A stretch of 64,000 nucleotides of DNA from UBA1181 sp045600225 (GTDB lineage Bacteria; Bacteroidota; Bacteroidia; Bacteroidales; Paludibacteraceae), in contig JAZRXL010000040.1 of NCBI GenBank assembly GCA_045600225.1, positions 1-64,000 of the forward strand, read 5' to 3'. Each line of letters begins with the position of its first letter. The first letter of the stretch is position 1. The position numbers and the translations under genes are program-made. Below, in pieces: positions 1 through 9,381 of the stretch. The notes beneath the pieces were generated by a model, which saw nothing but the letters and a program-made list of their open reading frames with translations, was not told where the DNA came from and made no database searches.

Positions 1-222
1 TCTCGCACTTATAGTCTGTGTCATAGGCGCATCCTCTACTCCCGTCCATTGGAACTTTCCTGTCAACATCAAGTGTGTACAGCGCTCTGCTCCAGCCACA
101 GCCGGGTTCACCAAATAGTAATTGAAATGGTATTGATCACACACTATCTCATCTTGCGCATTCGCATTAAATAAGCACAAGCAAGAAGCAATAGCCAAAC
201 CTAATTTTTTTAAACCTCTCAT
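1..222 (-). CDS. PorP/SprF family type IX secretion membrane protein (partial, 3' end beyond window)
   Basis: Reading the minus strand from the ATG at 222 gives 74 uninterrupted codons to the window edge, so the gene is truncated by the window and not broken. It opens with a signal peptide (MRGLKKLGLAIASCLCLFNA, likely cleaved near NANA-QD). The next part has the PorP/SprF hallmarks: a tyrosine-rich start, then YLVNPAVAGAE, and later GKFQWTGVEDAPMTQTIS, matching the NPA-AG and R/KxQW positions of the complete paralogue just upstream. PorP/SprF proteins are outer membrane barrels of the type IX system; SprF-type members are needed to export specific type-B cargo such as SprB. It is the second PorP-like gene in a row, 92 bases downstream of the first, with a possible promoter of its own in the gap. 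Confidence 0.85.
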   Translation of the reverse strand, partial: MRGLKKLGLAIASCLCLFNANAQDEIVCDQYHFNYYLVNPAVAGAERCTHLMLTGKFQWTGVEDAPMTQTISAR

Positions 223-306
223 TACAGATTCTACTTTAGTTCTAAAATTCAGTTTTTTCCCACTATAAAAATACTACATCCTTTCTGCTGAATGAGATTT
301 ATTTTG

Positions 307-314
307 CAAATATA
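307..314 (-). promoter_or_regulatory. Bacteroidota -7 element (TATATTTG) before second PorP/SprF gene
   Basis: The minus strand reads TATATTTG, an exact match to the TAnnTTTG -7 consensus, directly after the stop codon of the upstream PorP gene and about 85 bases before the ATG at 222. No clear TTG is found 18-20 bases upstream, so the call rests on the -7 element alone. It would allow the second PorP gene to be expressed separately from the giant-OmpA-PorP operon. Confidence 0.4.
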
Positions 315-1256
315 TTAATCTTCCAAGAATCTAGGTACTTTATGTGAAGTTTTTTCAATTCTGTAAGACAACATAAGTTCTGTTGCATGAGCAGAGATAG
401 CATTTGAGATATCACCCAAGCCCAACTCGTAAGCTACACCAAGACGGAATTTCTTCAATTCGAAACCTGCATTGAAATGAAGCATATTAGAAGAGAAGTT
501 ATCTGCACCATTCAAGTCAGGACGGTAAGTAACACCCCACCATACAAATCTATTATAGAACATCATAAGGTTAAGTTCTGCACGATTTGACTTATTACGG
601 TGAGTATAAATCAAAGCTGGAGCCAAATCAATCTTATCAGAGCATGAGAACAAACCTCTCACATACCAGTTAAATTGACGACCAGGAATTGTTGTACTAA
701 CCAACTCTTCGTTATTTAATAAGTGATTTACAGATGCACCAAACATAAACTTAGGCATTGCCAACTCAACACCGAAATCCATATCAGGTTTCACCTCTGA
801 CAACTTATCACCCTTGTTCAAAGTGATACAGTTCAACTCTTCCGGATCCAAATAAGTATGTCTTTGAGGGTCCAAATAGTGATAAAGGATACCAGCTGAC
901 AAACCAAATGACATCAAGATACTCTCATTCAAGTTTAGGTGATATGCATAAGCAGCCTTAATGTTTAATGTACGGCTTGCAATACCCAAGTCGTCATAAG
1001 AAGCAGTAAAACCGATACCAGAACGAACTTTATCAAAATAGTTAGTGACATTCAACACACCTGACTTAGGGGCATTCTTCATTGTCATCCATTGCCAACG
1101 TCCAATCAAGAAGATATCAACATCATCCGTATTACCCGTAGCAGATGGGTTGACATTTACTCTTGAGAAAAATTGTTGAGAAAGCATCATATCTCTTTGA
1201 GCAAAAAGAGACATGCTTAAACACAATGCTAAAATCGAAAATATATATTTTTTCAT
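315..1256 (-). CDS. PorP/SprF family type IX secretion system membrane protein
   Basis: This is a 313-residue outer membrane protein, typical in length for PorP/SprF. A signal peptide (MKKYIFSILALCLSMSLFAQ, cut before RD) is followed by the family opening MMLSQQFFSRVNVNPSATG and FLIGRWQWMTMKNAPKS, then alternating strands expected of a beta-barrel (GIGFTASYDDLGI, FGLSAGILYHY, LRFNAGFELKKFRLGVAYEL-like segments). It lies 18 bases after the OmpA/PD40 gene, which lies 15 bases after the giant cargo gene, so the three are probably one transcript. In Flavobacterium the equivalent SprF is required to move SprB to the surface; by analogy this protein likely serves the neighbouring giant protein. That pairing is inferred from gene order. 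Confidence 0.9.
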   Translation of the reverse strand: MKKYIFSILALCLSMSLFAQRDMMLSQQFFSRVNVNPSATGNTDDVDIFLIGRWQWMTMKNAPKSGVLNVTNYFDKVRSGIGFTASYDDLGIASRTLNIKAAYAYHLNLNESILMSFGLSAGILYHYLDPQRHTYLDPEELNCITLNKGDKLSEVKPDMDFGVELAMPKFMFGASVNHLLNNEELVSTTIPGRQFNWYVRGLFSCSDKIDLAPALIYTHRNKSNRAELNLMMFYNRFVWWGVTYRPDLNGADNFSSNMLHFNAGFELKKFRLGVAYELGLGDISNAISAHATELMLSYRIEKTSHKVPRFLED

Positions 1257-1274
1257 TATAAATTCCTCCTATAA

Positions 1275-2648
1275 TTATTCATCCAAAATTTTAATATCTA
1301 CACGTCTGTTCTGCTCGTGCTCTGGCTCTGTTTGTGCATTTGGAATAACAGGTTCAGAGAAACTTCTACCGACAGCAACCAAATCTGAAGGACTCATACC
1401 TCTTTCGATCAACAACTCACGAACGTATTTAGCACGCTTGTCAGACAACTTTAAGTTGTAATCATAAGAACCACGGGAGTCGGTATGTCCACTGACCTCA
1501 AATTTAACACCAGGGAACTCCTTCATAGCACTAACCAACTCATCCAACTGAACCAAGTACTCTGGCAACATGACAGATTCGTTGAAGTTAAAGAAGAATA
1601 GCACCCAGTGGAATCCCTTAGGCTCTGCCAATGTTGCCTCTGGAGACAAATCAAAGTCTGGTTCAGCACGGAATGGTTGAGGAACATAGATATCATCCTT
1701 TCCTTTACCGCCTGCACGGTTTGACATTAGCATTACCAAATTTTTATTTCCAATGAAGTTATAATCGTTAGCGCTAGTATTATATGTAGTATCCATTGAA
1801 ACAGGCTTAGTCCATACCTTTCTCGTTACCTTAACAGAATCATTCAATGTTGTATCCCAAACAGAGAACTCCATTGAACGATAATGAGAAACATACAAAT
1901 CCAAACCTCCAAAACCACCAGGACGGTCGGAAGTAAGATACATGGTTGTATCGCCTACAATGAACGCATAGTCTTCACGTGAAGGGCTATTCAACTTCTC
2001 CACACTATCACTAGCATTTACAGGCATCTTCCACTCATAACCTGATTTTTCTGACTTATCTCTTTCTATGTACCAGATATCCTTTCCTCCGAAAGACTTC
2101 TTAGGAAAATCTCCAGTAAAGTAAATCTTATTACCACCTTCTGCAATAGTAGGATTATAGAAACCAGACACTCTATTATAACGATATGTCCATTGACCCA
2201 TAACTGTAGAAGATCCTCTTACATCCTTTCTGATTTTCTCCAAACCTTCAATATTCATCAACTTTGGAGTTGAAAAATTACCACCTTGTAACTGAGCTTC
2301 ATACAAATCTGAGTTACCCAATTCATCTACTCTTGCGAAATAAATAGTTCGACGACGAGGATCATAAGCAAATGTACCCCAAATTCCTAAACCACATAGT
2401 TCTGGACAAACTTCTACTTTCTCAAGATCGTTTGAACTACCGATTACGGCACTATAAGCTGAATCACCTACAAAAAACACAACCTTTCCATCCTTGTAGA
2501 AAGACATTGGTCTCTCCTGTTGAGATGAACTTGCTTGTGACGATGTAAACTCGTAACCCTCCCTATATTCTTCGTGGATAGCAAATGCATTTCCACCACA
2601 TAGGGAAATCAGACATAAGAGCAAAAAATGCTTTACTTTTACTAACAT
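1275..2648 (-). CDS. OmpA family protein with PD40 propeller-like repeats (PorE/SprE-neighbourhood type)
   Basis: The product has 457 residues and a signal peptide (MLVKVKHFLLLCLISLCGGNAFA). The middle holds WD40/PD40-like blades, seen as NPTIAEGGNKIYFTGDFP followed by GGKDIWYIE, and again TTMYLTSDRPGGFGGLDLY and LVMLMSNRAGGKGKDDIYV. The C-terminal ~110 residues are an OmpA peptidoglycan-binding domain: FFFNFNES, VSGHTDSRGSYDYNLKLS, and ending EHEQNRRVDIKIL, with the conserved D and R residues that bind diaminopimelate. Proteins of this layout tether the type IX outer membrane components to the cell wall. It sits between the giant type-B cargo gene and PorP in a tight operon, so a supporting role in export or anchoring of that cargo is likely but inferred. 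Confidence 0.88.
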   Translation of the reverse strand: MLVKVKHFLLLCLISLCGGNAFAIHEEYREGYEFTSSQASSSQQERPMSFYKDGKVVFFVGDSAYSAVIGSSNDLEKVEVCPELCGLGIWGTFAYDPRRRTIYFARVDELGNSDLYEAQLQGGNFSTPKLMNIEGLEKIRKDVRGSSTVMGQWTYRYNRVSGFYNPTIAEGGNKIYFTGDFPKKSFGGKDIWYIERDKSEKSGYEWKMPVNASDSVEKLNSPSREDYAFIVGDTTMYLTSDRPGGFGGLDLYVSHYRSMEFSVWDTTLNDSVKVTRKVWTKPVSMDTTYNTSANDYNFIGNKNLVMLMSNRAGGKGKDDIYVPQPFRAEPDFDLSPEATLAEPKGFHWVLFFFNFNESVMLPEYLVQLDELVSAMKEFPGVKFEVSGHTDSRGSYDYNLKLSDKRAKYVRELLIERGMSPSDLVAVGRSFSEPVIPNAQTEPEHEQNRRVDIKILDE

Positions 2649-2663
2649 AATACCTAACTATAA

Positions 2664-5600
2664 TTAATCTATTTTTATTATTTCTATCGTACCTTTATGA
2701 ATGGTTCCATCCTTCAATTGAACATTACAGTAGTACACTCCTGGATCTACTATAACGCCATTCTTAGTTCCATCCCAACCGTCATTTCCTTCAAACACCT
2801 TCATTCCATAACGATCGAATATAACCACATAGAATCCCTTCATAAACACATCGTTCATTCCATCTTGGATATGAGGAGTAATCGCAGTAGGGATAAGTAC
2901 ACCTATTTCGAGAGAAGAACTAGTTGACGGACAAACGCCATCCGAAGCAAATACCTTGTATTCTGCAGACGACTGAGGAAGATAACCAAGCAATTGGTTA
3001 TAATCCGTAATTGCAAGAGAATTACCATTGATTGTCCATTCGAATGAGATTGGCTCTCCTTGAACAATTTCTGCCAAGAAATCAACTGTAGAACCGATTG
3101 TCACCTCTGGTTTAGATGCAATCAAGTTTATTACTGGCTGCTCATACACCTTAACTGGTCCTAACACGAAAGGAACATCAGGACAAACTCCATCAGATGC
3201 GATAACCGTATAAGAATATTCTCCAGGCAAAGCAGGAACATCTACCTTTGTCCATGGTTGATTAAACGGAATCTTATAATCTATAGATAAACCATACCAA
3301 TCAAATGATGTAGGAGCACCTTGGTATACATTCTTCACAAAATGTACGGAATCACCCAAACATATGTTATACTCATTTGTTGGAATTGCAATGTCAAAGA
3401 GAATAGGCTGATGAATATCGATCACAATTCCACCATTAGCATCAAATGCGCCAGGACATACACCATCATATACAACAGCAACAAATCTCTTCATGTTGCT
3501 ATTAGGTAAAACTTGCCAAGAGTACGACATATCCGAACTTTGAACACTACTCATAAGAATAGGATTTTCCGTAGTCCAATCATACAAGTCATATTGCAAA
3601 GGTTCTCCAGAATATGCGGTAGCAGTAATCGTTATTGGCAAACTCTCAGCTTGCTCACAGAACACATTCGTAGAAGAAGCCAAAGAAACAGTAACAGGTT
3701 CGTTAACCTTAACTGTTACAGTATCGGATTGTAACGGAGGGAATTTTTCTGTGCCGTAACAGATTCCATCCGATATGTTTGCAAAATAAGAATCATATCC
3801 TCTATAGGCTTCCGACCAGATTAAGGACTCATTAAGATTTCCTACAGAACCTGCTCCAACCTTTTGCCATGAGAACATCTTCAAAAAGTTCAATGCCTCT
3901 GCTGGCTCAACCGAAACAAAATCAACTCTAAAGATTTCGTTTGCACAAACATTAGAGTTCGAAACCTCAACATGAGCCTTAAATGGAGTCTGAATTACAA
4001 CAGGGACAACATTAGACATTACTGGTCCACAAATATTTCCATCGTTTATTGTAACTGAATAGTACAATACAGATCCAGGAACAAATCCTTGATAATTATT
4101 CATGGTGTCAACCAACATCATTGGGTTTGGTTGATACAAATTCTTTACATTATACAAAGAATCATTCAATGCAGAATGGAACTCATAGGTATAATGAACG
4201 AACGAGTCTAACGCCTGCGTATTTGTAGAAACCAATGTTATCAAATCATTCTTAGAACATGCAAACGACTTATCCGTTACCAATGAGACTTCGTATGGAG
4301 TATTGATGCTCACATAATCAACAGCTGTCTCAGGAGATGCAGAGGAAACACAAATTCCATCAAAAGCAAACACCTCAAATTTCACTTGGTCGGCTGGTCT
4401 CATCCATCCTTCCAATGAAGTCACATCCAAGGTTGTCGACTCAGAAATATATTCCATTTCCTTGTCATTTGCAGTTCTTCTATAAATGAATCCAGGAATA
4501 TGATTTATGGCATTTGCCGGATCAACAGAAACATTCAACTCCAACTTATCCCCTGGCTGGTAACAAACCGAATTAGAAGATGCAGAAAGGGACAAGCGGA
4601 ATGGCTCATTCACATCAAAATGTAATGTGTCATTTGACATGGCTGAAGAACAAATGCTATCATCTGCCACAACAAATATCTTAAACGAATTTCCTGGAAC
4701 AAATAGTTCAGGATGTTCTTGTTTAGACAATGTCAACTGAGATTCTGTTGCCTTACCAGCCAACAACAATCGAGTATTATTCAATGTGTCAATTGCATAC
4801 CAACTATAACTCTTAATGTAAGCACGAGAAGATTCAGGAGTCACTACTGTCGAGATAACAGCGCTCTCTGTAGAACAAATCTTCTTAACAGGACATGTAA
4901 TAGACAATGTGTAATTAATTGCAATATTAGATGTAAACTCATGTTCAACATCCGGACAAATACCATCCGAAGTTACTAATTTGAATGTACCCGTCATGCT
5001 TTGCTCTACTGGATAAGCATACGACAAACCAGTACCAATCAAAGGGGTTCCATTCAAAGACCAAGAGTAAGAGGCAATATGATTCACAGCATTTGCAGAA
5101 TCAATTGTTGCCATAATATTGAAGTTATTTGACTCTGCAGTCAAACATGAATCTGGCTCATTGAATTTCCAATCATAAGCATTGTATTTTACAGAGATCT
5201 CGTTTGACTCATTCTCACTCTTACAAGTCATATCATAAACAGAGACCTTGTAGACTGCAGTATTTCCTGATTTGAAAATAGAAGGATAAGTTGCATCATC
5301 AAGAACAACCTTAAATGTCTCGTTCAACTCCGTCAACTCCTTTAATTTATTTCCATTCATATACAAATCAACCTTTTCTATATTCAGCAACGCTGTTGCT
5401 GGAGATATCGTGATTTGCAATTCTTGAGATCTTTGATTCAACAAACATACAGCATTGCTTGCATCCATAAACATAGAGAATCCACCTTCACGGATTTCTA
5501 TACTTATCTCTGACGGAGCAGCATCATGCTCTATTGTCGCACAGACATCTGTTGTTGTTGCAGAGATATAAGCCATCAACTGATTAGCTTTAATTTGAGT

Positions 5601-8600
5601 CTTTTCCCCGTTCAACAAATCCAAATTAGTGAATGTCAACTCTTTTGTTGTAGTTACGGTATCCACAGAAGAACCATCAGAGAACTCAACATGCCACTTA
5701 TACGATGTAATCTTCTGATCAATCTTTGCTGCCTCTTCTGCGCTTATCACGTCAGTCTTTACCTTAGCAGTCAAAACCAAAACCTCCGTGTCATAACTCC
5801 TCTCGTTGGTAGATACACAAACAGGATCCTTACTTGAAGTAATAGACATTGTGTAATGCCCATTGTGGATTGAATAAGGAACCTCTATTTGGTCTTGTAA
5901 GAAGCAATATTTATCATCTACATTTACCGGAGTAATCTTAACACTACCCTCAATCACAGAATATGCATTTAGATTGTCAGGCACAAAAGTTTGAGTAGTA
6001 TCATCCACAACTTTCACTGTTCCCGGCACCGAAGACCAATCAAACACCAATGTTGGTTCAGTATAGTTTCTTACCACCTTCACTGTTGCAGAGTTGCAAT
6101 CAACAATACTTGATGCTTCTGGAGCAATATTCAAATTCATCTTTGCATGAGTAACCACATTCTGATAGAATGAGCAACCTCCTTCATCGTTTCCTCTGAA
6201 GATCAAAGAATCCATCTTAGCAAATGGGAAGGTTCCCAAATCTGTTCCATCAGATGCCTTTACTGAAAATTCATTTCCTTCTAAAACTGTCAAGGTTAGA
6301 GTATCCTTAGATACACCTTTAACATCCTTAGTATATATCACAGTACTATCAGAAGCCAACCAAGACATTGTCCACTCATGGTCTGCAACAGTTAAAATTC
6401 TTTCGCCAGGAATTTGAACAACAGTTCCAGGAATATTACAAAATGCAACAGAATCTCTTGGAGCCATCTCTCCTCCGTAAGTATTTCGAATCGTGATATT
6501 CGTAGTCGCTTGGTGGAATGTAAACTCACATTCTGTCAATTCAGAAATCATTCCATCTGCCACTTTACGGATAACATCCTTATCATCGGAAACGATAACA
6601 CGATACGAAACCTCTCCCCAGAAATTAGAATCTTTTGTCGACACAGAGGCTGAGTCTATACTCATCATTTCAGGATGACTTGAATAGTCAATCAAATCAA
6701 CCCACTTTTTCTCAGTTCCAACCGTCTTCTCATATTGGAATATATAAAGAGGATTCTCCAAGTATGTACTGGTTTGGAATGCATGTAAAACGACCTCGTC
6801 GCCAGAGCAAGAAACAGCCTCGCTCTTCAAAGTGTCTCCGTGCATTGTTGCCAACAAACCTGCCTTAGGAATACATACAGAGAAGGTGATATCATCCAAC
6901 AACATATCGTTTCCATCACCCGATTTACCATCATTATAAATAACCACCCACACATAAGGTGTTTTGTCTGCCAACTGAATGAACTCATCAATACGGGTCC
7001 AATCTTTTCCTGCAACAACATCTCCTGTTGTAACGCGACCCAACACATTAGGATCACCAGCATTTGGCAATGTTTTTGCATCATCATTGAACTCTTTCAA
7101 CAAACAAATAGTTAAGTTCACAGGATTCTTAGACTCTGTAGAATCAACATTAGTTGCGTTTCGCACGCTCATACCGAAGTTGAATCGGTCTGCAGGACAC
7201 GACAAAGAAGCTTTTTGTGCATAAATAGCTGCTTTAGAAACATCTGTTTGTCCAGCGTTCACAAACAACATTGCTCCATTTTTGTTTCCTGTATAATCCG
7301 AACATGCAATAAAATCTTTATGATTCTTGTTATGGTCACAGCTATCTGGAGAACTCACAATTGCATAGTAACCATCTTGCAAACGCAAAGATCCATCAGT
7401 ACACCAAGTATCTTGCATATATTGGCTCAACATTGGATTCTCTGTCAAATACAAGTGTCCGTTAGTTCCCACAAACTGGTTGGCTCCATTTCCGTCTGGA
7501 TTAATAAAGTTAGTTGCCGTAACCACACATCCATTAGGATCAGGAGCGACAAAGTGACGAATTGACATTGTATTCGGAGCAGACATATCTACCGACATCT
7601 TATCCCCTGCACTTGCACGAGCCGAATAGTAATCTCCCTTGTAAACGAAATCACCAGAAGTGAACTTGTCACCACTTGCATTCATCGTTACAGAAGTTGT
7701 ATGATCAACATCAATCTTAGATTGATAAATCGCTTCATCTCTAACATAAACATTCTCAGCCATGAAGAATCCGAATGTTTCGTAGAACAAAGTCTTCATC
7801 TCCAATCCATCACAATATTGTTGGCTTGAACAATCTGGTTTTGGATAGAATAGGCCTTCCGACAAACCATTGTACTCAACCTTGTAGTAATAGTCGTTTT
7901 CTGCCCACACAGGAAGTTGATAAGTACTTTGGTCGTCTATATATACCCATGAAATAGAGTCCTTTGAATAGTACCATTTAAAAACAGGCTTCTCAATATC
8001 CTCTAACATCGCAGTTCCCACCGCCATCAATATGTTTGTATCTTGCAAACAAGAACTAATTGGAAATTTAGATGCGATAAAGAAAGAGCACTCCCTTGAC
8101 TCCACGTCAACGCTTCCAACATAAAGCTCATCTGCATACAAGGAGTATGTAGTAGACTCTGTCGGCGAAACAGCGATGTAAGGTACATTTGTTATACCCA
8201 CCACTTGATTATCAGCATCTCTCCACACATAGGAAGAGGCTCCTGTAAAGTTAGTATATAACGAATCGGAACCACCAAGACATGCATATCCACGCTTAGC
8301 AGACACAGTGAATCCACAATCCGACATAGGGGTCACCTCAACTTTTGCTGAAGCAACTTTCAATCCATCCGCGAAAACAGAAAAATTATAGATTCCTGAT
8401 TTTTTCGGGGTTACAGATATTGAACTGGTTGTAGTTGATCCGTAATCATTCCCTAAATCATCCTTCCAAGAATAGGAAGTGCCACTAGTATAAGTCGTAG
8501 CCAAGTTAATTGCTTTACTCAAGCACACTTTTGTACCAGAGGTTGTCATAAAGAAACCGCAGTCCTCCAATGACGGACTAACTTCAATAGAACTAACAAC

Positions 8601-9206
8601 AGTCTCACCTCCCGATTTTGCGACCACTTTCGAAATGAAAGTAACAGGTTTCAATGTTTCCATTGTATAGGAAATGCTTGTCTTATCAGCATATTGGGTC
8701 AACCAAGTAGTATCGGAAGCTGATTTCAAAACGCCCCAAGAGACATTATAAGAAGACAAATCCACATCAACAACGTATAGATTCGCATCAGCACCCAAAC
8801 AAACACTCTCCTCATCAACAGTAATAGCACCCAAAGCGCCACCATCAATCACATAAACAGTCTGATTGGAAGGATCATACCTCATTGCTATCTTGCCATT
8901 CGCCTCGCCAGAAGTTTGGATCTTCATCTTGGTAGGATCAGAAGCATACACATAATTCTTAGAGAACATACTACTTTGAGAGTAGTCAACATTAAGAATT
9001 GTAACATCTCCGAACATCACTGTTCCATTAAACCCATTTGCATCGATTGTCACATAACGACCTGACACTTCAAGTGTAGCTGAACCATTCCATCTATCAC
9101 CCACCTCACAAGTCATAGAAGAAACAGCACAAACATTAAAAACAAAAGAAACAACAGCTAAAAAGGTTCCTTTTATCCAATTATTTTTCACTAAAGTGTC
9201 TTTCAT
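2664..9206 (-). CDS. Giant secreted protein with Ig/PKD-like repeats and type-B T9SS C-terminal sorting domain (SprB-like position)
   Basis: This 2180-residue protein has an N-terminal signal peptide (NWIKGTFLAVVSFVFNVCAV region) and a long body of cysteine-containing Ig/PKD-like units, repeatedly seen as a strand with an early Cys, then SYSW or FxW, then VxDGxCP or VYDGVCPG. The last ~80 residues are a gliding-motility-type (CHU_C, type B) sorting domain: IPTAITPHIQDGMNDVF, VVIFDRYGMKVFEG, GWDGTKNG, DPGVYYCNVQLKDG. This domain directs type IX export across the outer membrane. Type-B proteins need a partner PorP/SprF, and one follows directly in the same operon with an OmpA protein. An adhesin or surface filament role, as for SprB, is inferred; residues ~470-790 form a separate non-repeat region of unknown fold. 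Confidence 0.88.
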   Translation of the reverse strand: MKDTLVKNNWIKGTFLAVVSFVFNVCAVSSMTCEVGDRWNGSATLEVSGRYVTIDANGFNGTVMFGDVTILNVDYSQSSMFSKNYVYASDPTKMKIQTSGEANGKIAMRYDPSNQTVYVIDGGALGAITVDEESVCLGADANLYVVDVDLSSYNVSWGVLKSASDTTWLTQYADKTSISYTMETLKPVTFISKVVAKSGGETVVSSIEVSPSLEDCGFFMTTSGTKVCLSKAINLATTYTSGTSYSWKDDLGNDYGSTTTSSISVTPKKSGIYNFSVFADGLKVASAKVEVTPMSDCGFTVSAKRGYACLGGSDSLYTNFTGASSYVWRDADNQVVGITNVPYIAVSPTESTTYSLYADELYVGSVDVESRECSFFIASKFPISSCLQDTNILMAVGTAMLEDIEKPVFKWYYSKDSISWVYIDDQSTYQLPVWAENDYYYKVEYNGLSEGLFYPKPDCSSQQYCDGLEMKTLFYETFGFFMAENVYVRDEAIYQSKIDVDHTTSVTMNASGDKFTSGDFVYKGDYYSARASAGDKMSVDMSAPNTMSIRHFVAPDPNGCVVTATNFINPDGNGANQFVGTNGHLYLTENPMLSQYMQDTWCTDGSLRLQDGYYAIVSSPDSCDHNKNHKDFIACSDYTGNKNGAMLFVNAGQTDVSKAAIYAQKASLSCPADRFNFGMSVRNATNVDSTESKNPVNLTICLLKEFNDDAKTLPNAGDPNVLGRVTTGDVVAGKDWTRIDEFIQLADKTPYVWVVIYNDGKSGDGNDMLLDDITFSVCIPKAGLLATMHGDTLKSEAVSCSGDEVVLHAFQTSTYLENPLYIFQYEKTVGTEKKWVDLIDYSSHPEMMSIDSASVSTKDSNFWGEVSYRVIVSDDKDVIRKVADGMISELTECEFTFHQATTNITIRNTYGGEMAPRDSVAFCNIPGTVVQIPGERILTVADHEWTMSWLASDSTVIYTKDVKGVSKDTLTLTVLEGNEFSVKASDGTDLGTFPFAKMDSLIFRGNDEGGCSFYQNVVTHAKMNLNIAPEASSIVDCNSATVKVVRNYTEPTLVFDWSSVPGTVKVVDDTTQTFVPDNLNAYSVIEGSVKITPVNVDDKYCFLQDQIEVPYSIHNGHYTMSITSSKDPVCVSTNERSYDTEVLVLTAKVKTDVISAEEAAKIDQKITSYKWHVEFSDGSSVDTVTTTKELTFTNLDLLNGEKTQIKANQLMAYISATTTDVCATIEHDAAPSEISIEIREGGFSMFMDASNAVCLLNQRSQELQITISPATALLNIEKVDLYMNGNKLKELTELNETFKVVLDDATYPSIFKSGNTAVYKVSVYDMTCKSENESNEISVKYNAYDWKFNEPDSCLTAESNNFNIMATIDSANAVNHIASYSWSLNGTPLIGTGLSYAYPVEQSMTGTFKLVTSDGICPDVEHEFTSNIAINYTLSITCPVKKICSTESAVISTVVTPESSRAYIKSYSWYAIDTLNNTRLLLAGKATESQLTLSKQEHPELFVPGNSFKIFVVADDSICSSAMSNDTLHFDVNEPFRLSLSASSNSVCYQPGDKLELNVSVDPANAINHIPGFIYRRTANDKEMEYISESTTLDVTSLEGWMRPADQVKFEVFAFDGICVSSASPETAVDYVSINTPYEVSLVTDKSFACSKNDLITLVSTNTQALDSFVHYTYEFHSALNDSLYNVKNLYQPNPMMLVDTMNNYQGFVPGSVLYYSVTINDGNICGPVMSNVVPVVIQTPFKAHVEVSNSNVCANEIFRVDFVSVEPAEALNFLKMFSWQKVGAGSVGNLNESLIWSEAYRGYDSYFANISDGICYGTEKFPPLQSDTVTVKVNEPVTVSLASSTNVFCEQAESLPITITATAYSGEPLQYDLYDWTTENPILMSSVQSSDMSYSWQVLPNSNMKRFVAVVYDGVCPGAFDANGGIVIDIHQPILFDIAIPTNEYNICLGDSVHFVKNVYQGAPTSFDWYGLSIDYKIPFNQPWTKVDVPALPGEYSYTVIASDGVCPDVPFVLGPVKVYEQPVINLIASKPEVTIGSTVDFLAEIVQGEPISFEWTINGNSLAITDYNQLLGYLPQSSAEYKVFASDGVCPSTSSSLEIGVLIPTAITPHIQDGMNDVFMKGFYVVIFDRYGMKVFEGNDGWDGTKNGVIVDPGVYYCNVQLKDGTIHKGTIEIIKID

Positions 9207-9310
9207 AACGTCGTAACAACTTAACTCTTAATACTTAGTCTCAAATTATTATGTAATAAAAATGGTCGATGCCAACATTCTTTGTGAGCACACTACGCAC
9301 AAAAAACGAG

Positions 9311-9318
9311 CAAATATA
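9311..9318 (-). promoter_or_regulatory. Candidate -7 element for the giant-OmpA-PorP operon
   Basis: The minus strand reads TATATTTG (TAnnTTTG) about 105 bases upstream of the giant gene's ATG. No convincing -33 TTG is present; the upstream stretch is T-rich. The rest of the 175-base gap between the ABC gene and the giant gene holds no ORF and no clear hairpin terminator. Confidence 0.4.
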
Positions 9319-9381
9319 AGAAAACCTAGTAAAAAAAGGAAGAATATATTAAAAAAAACTAAAACTAAGAATCTATTTTTT

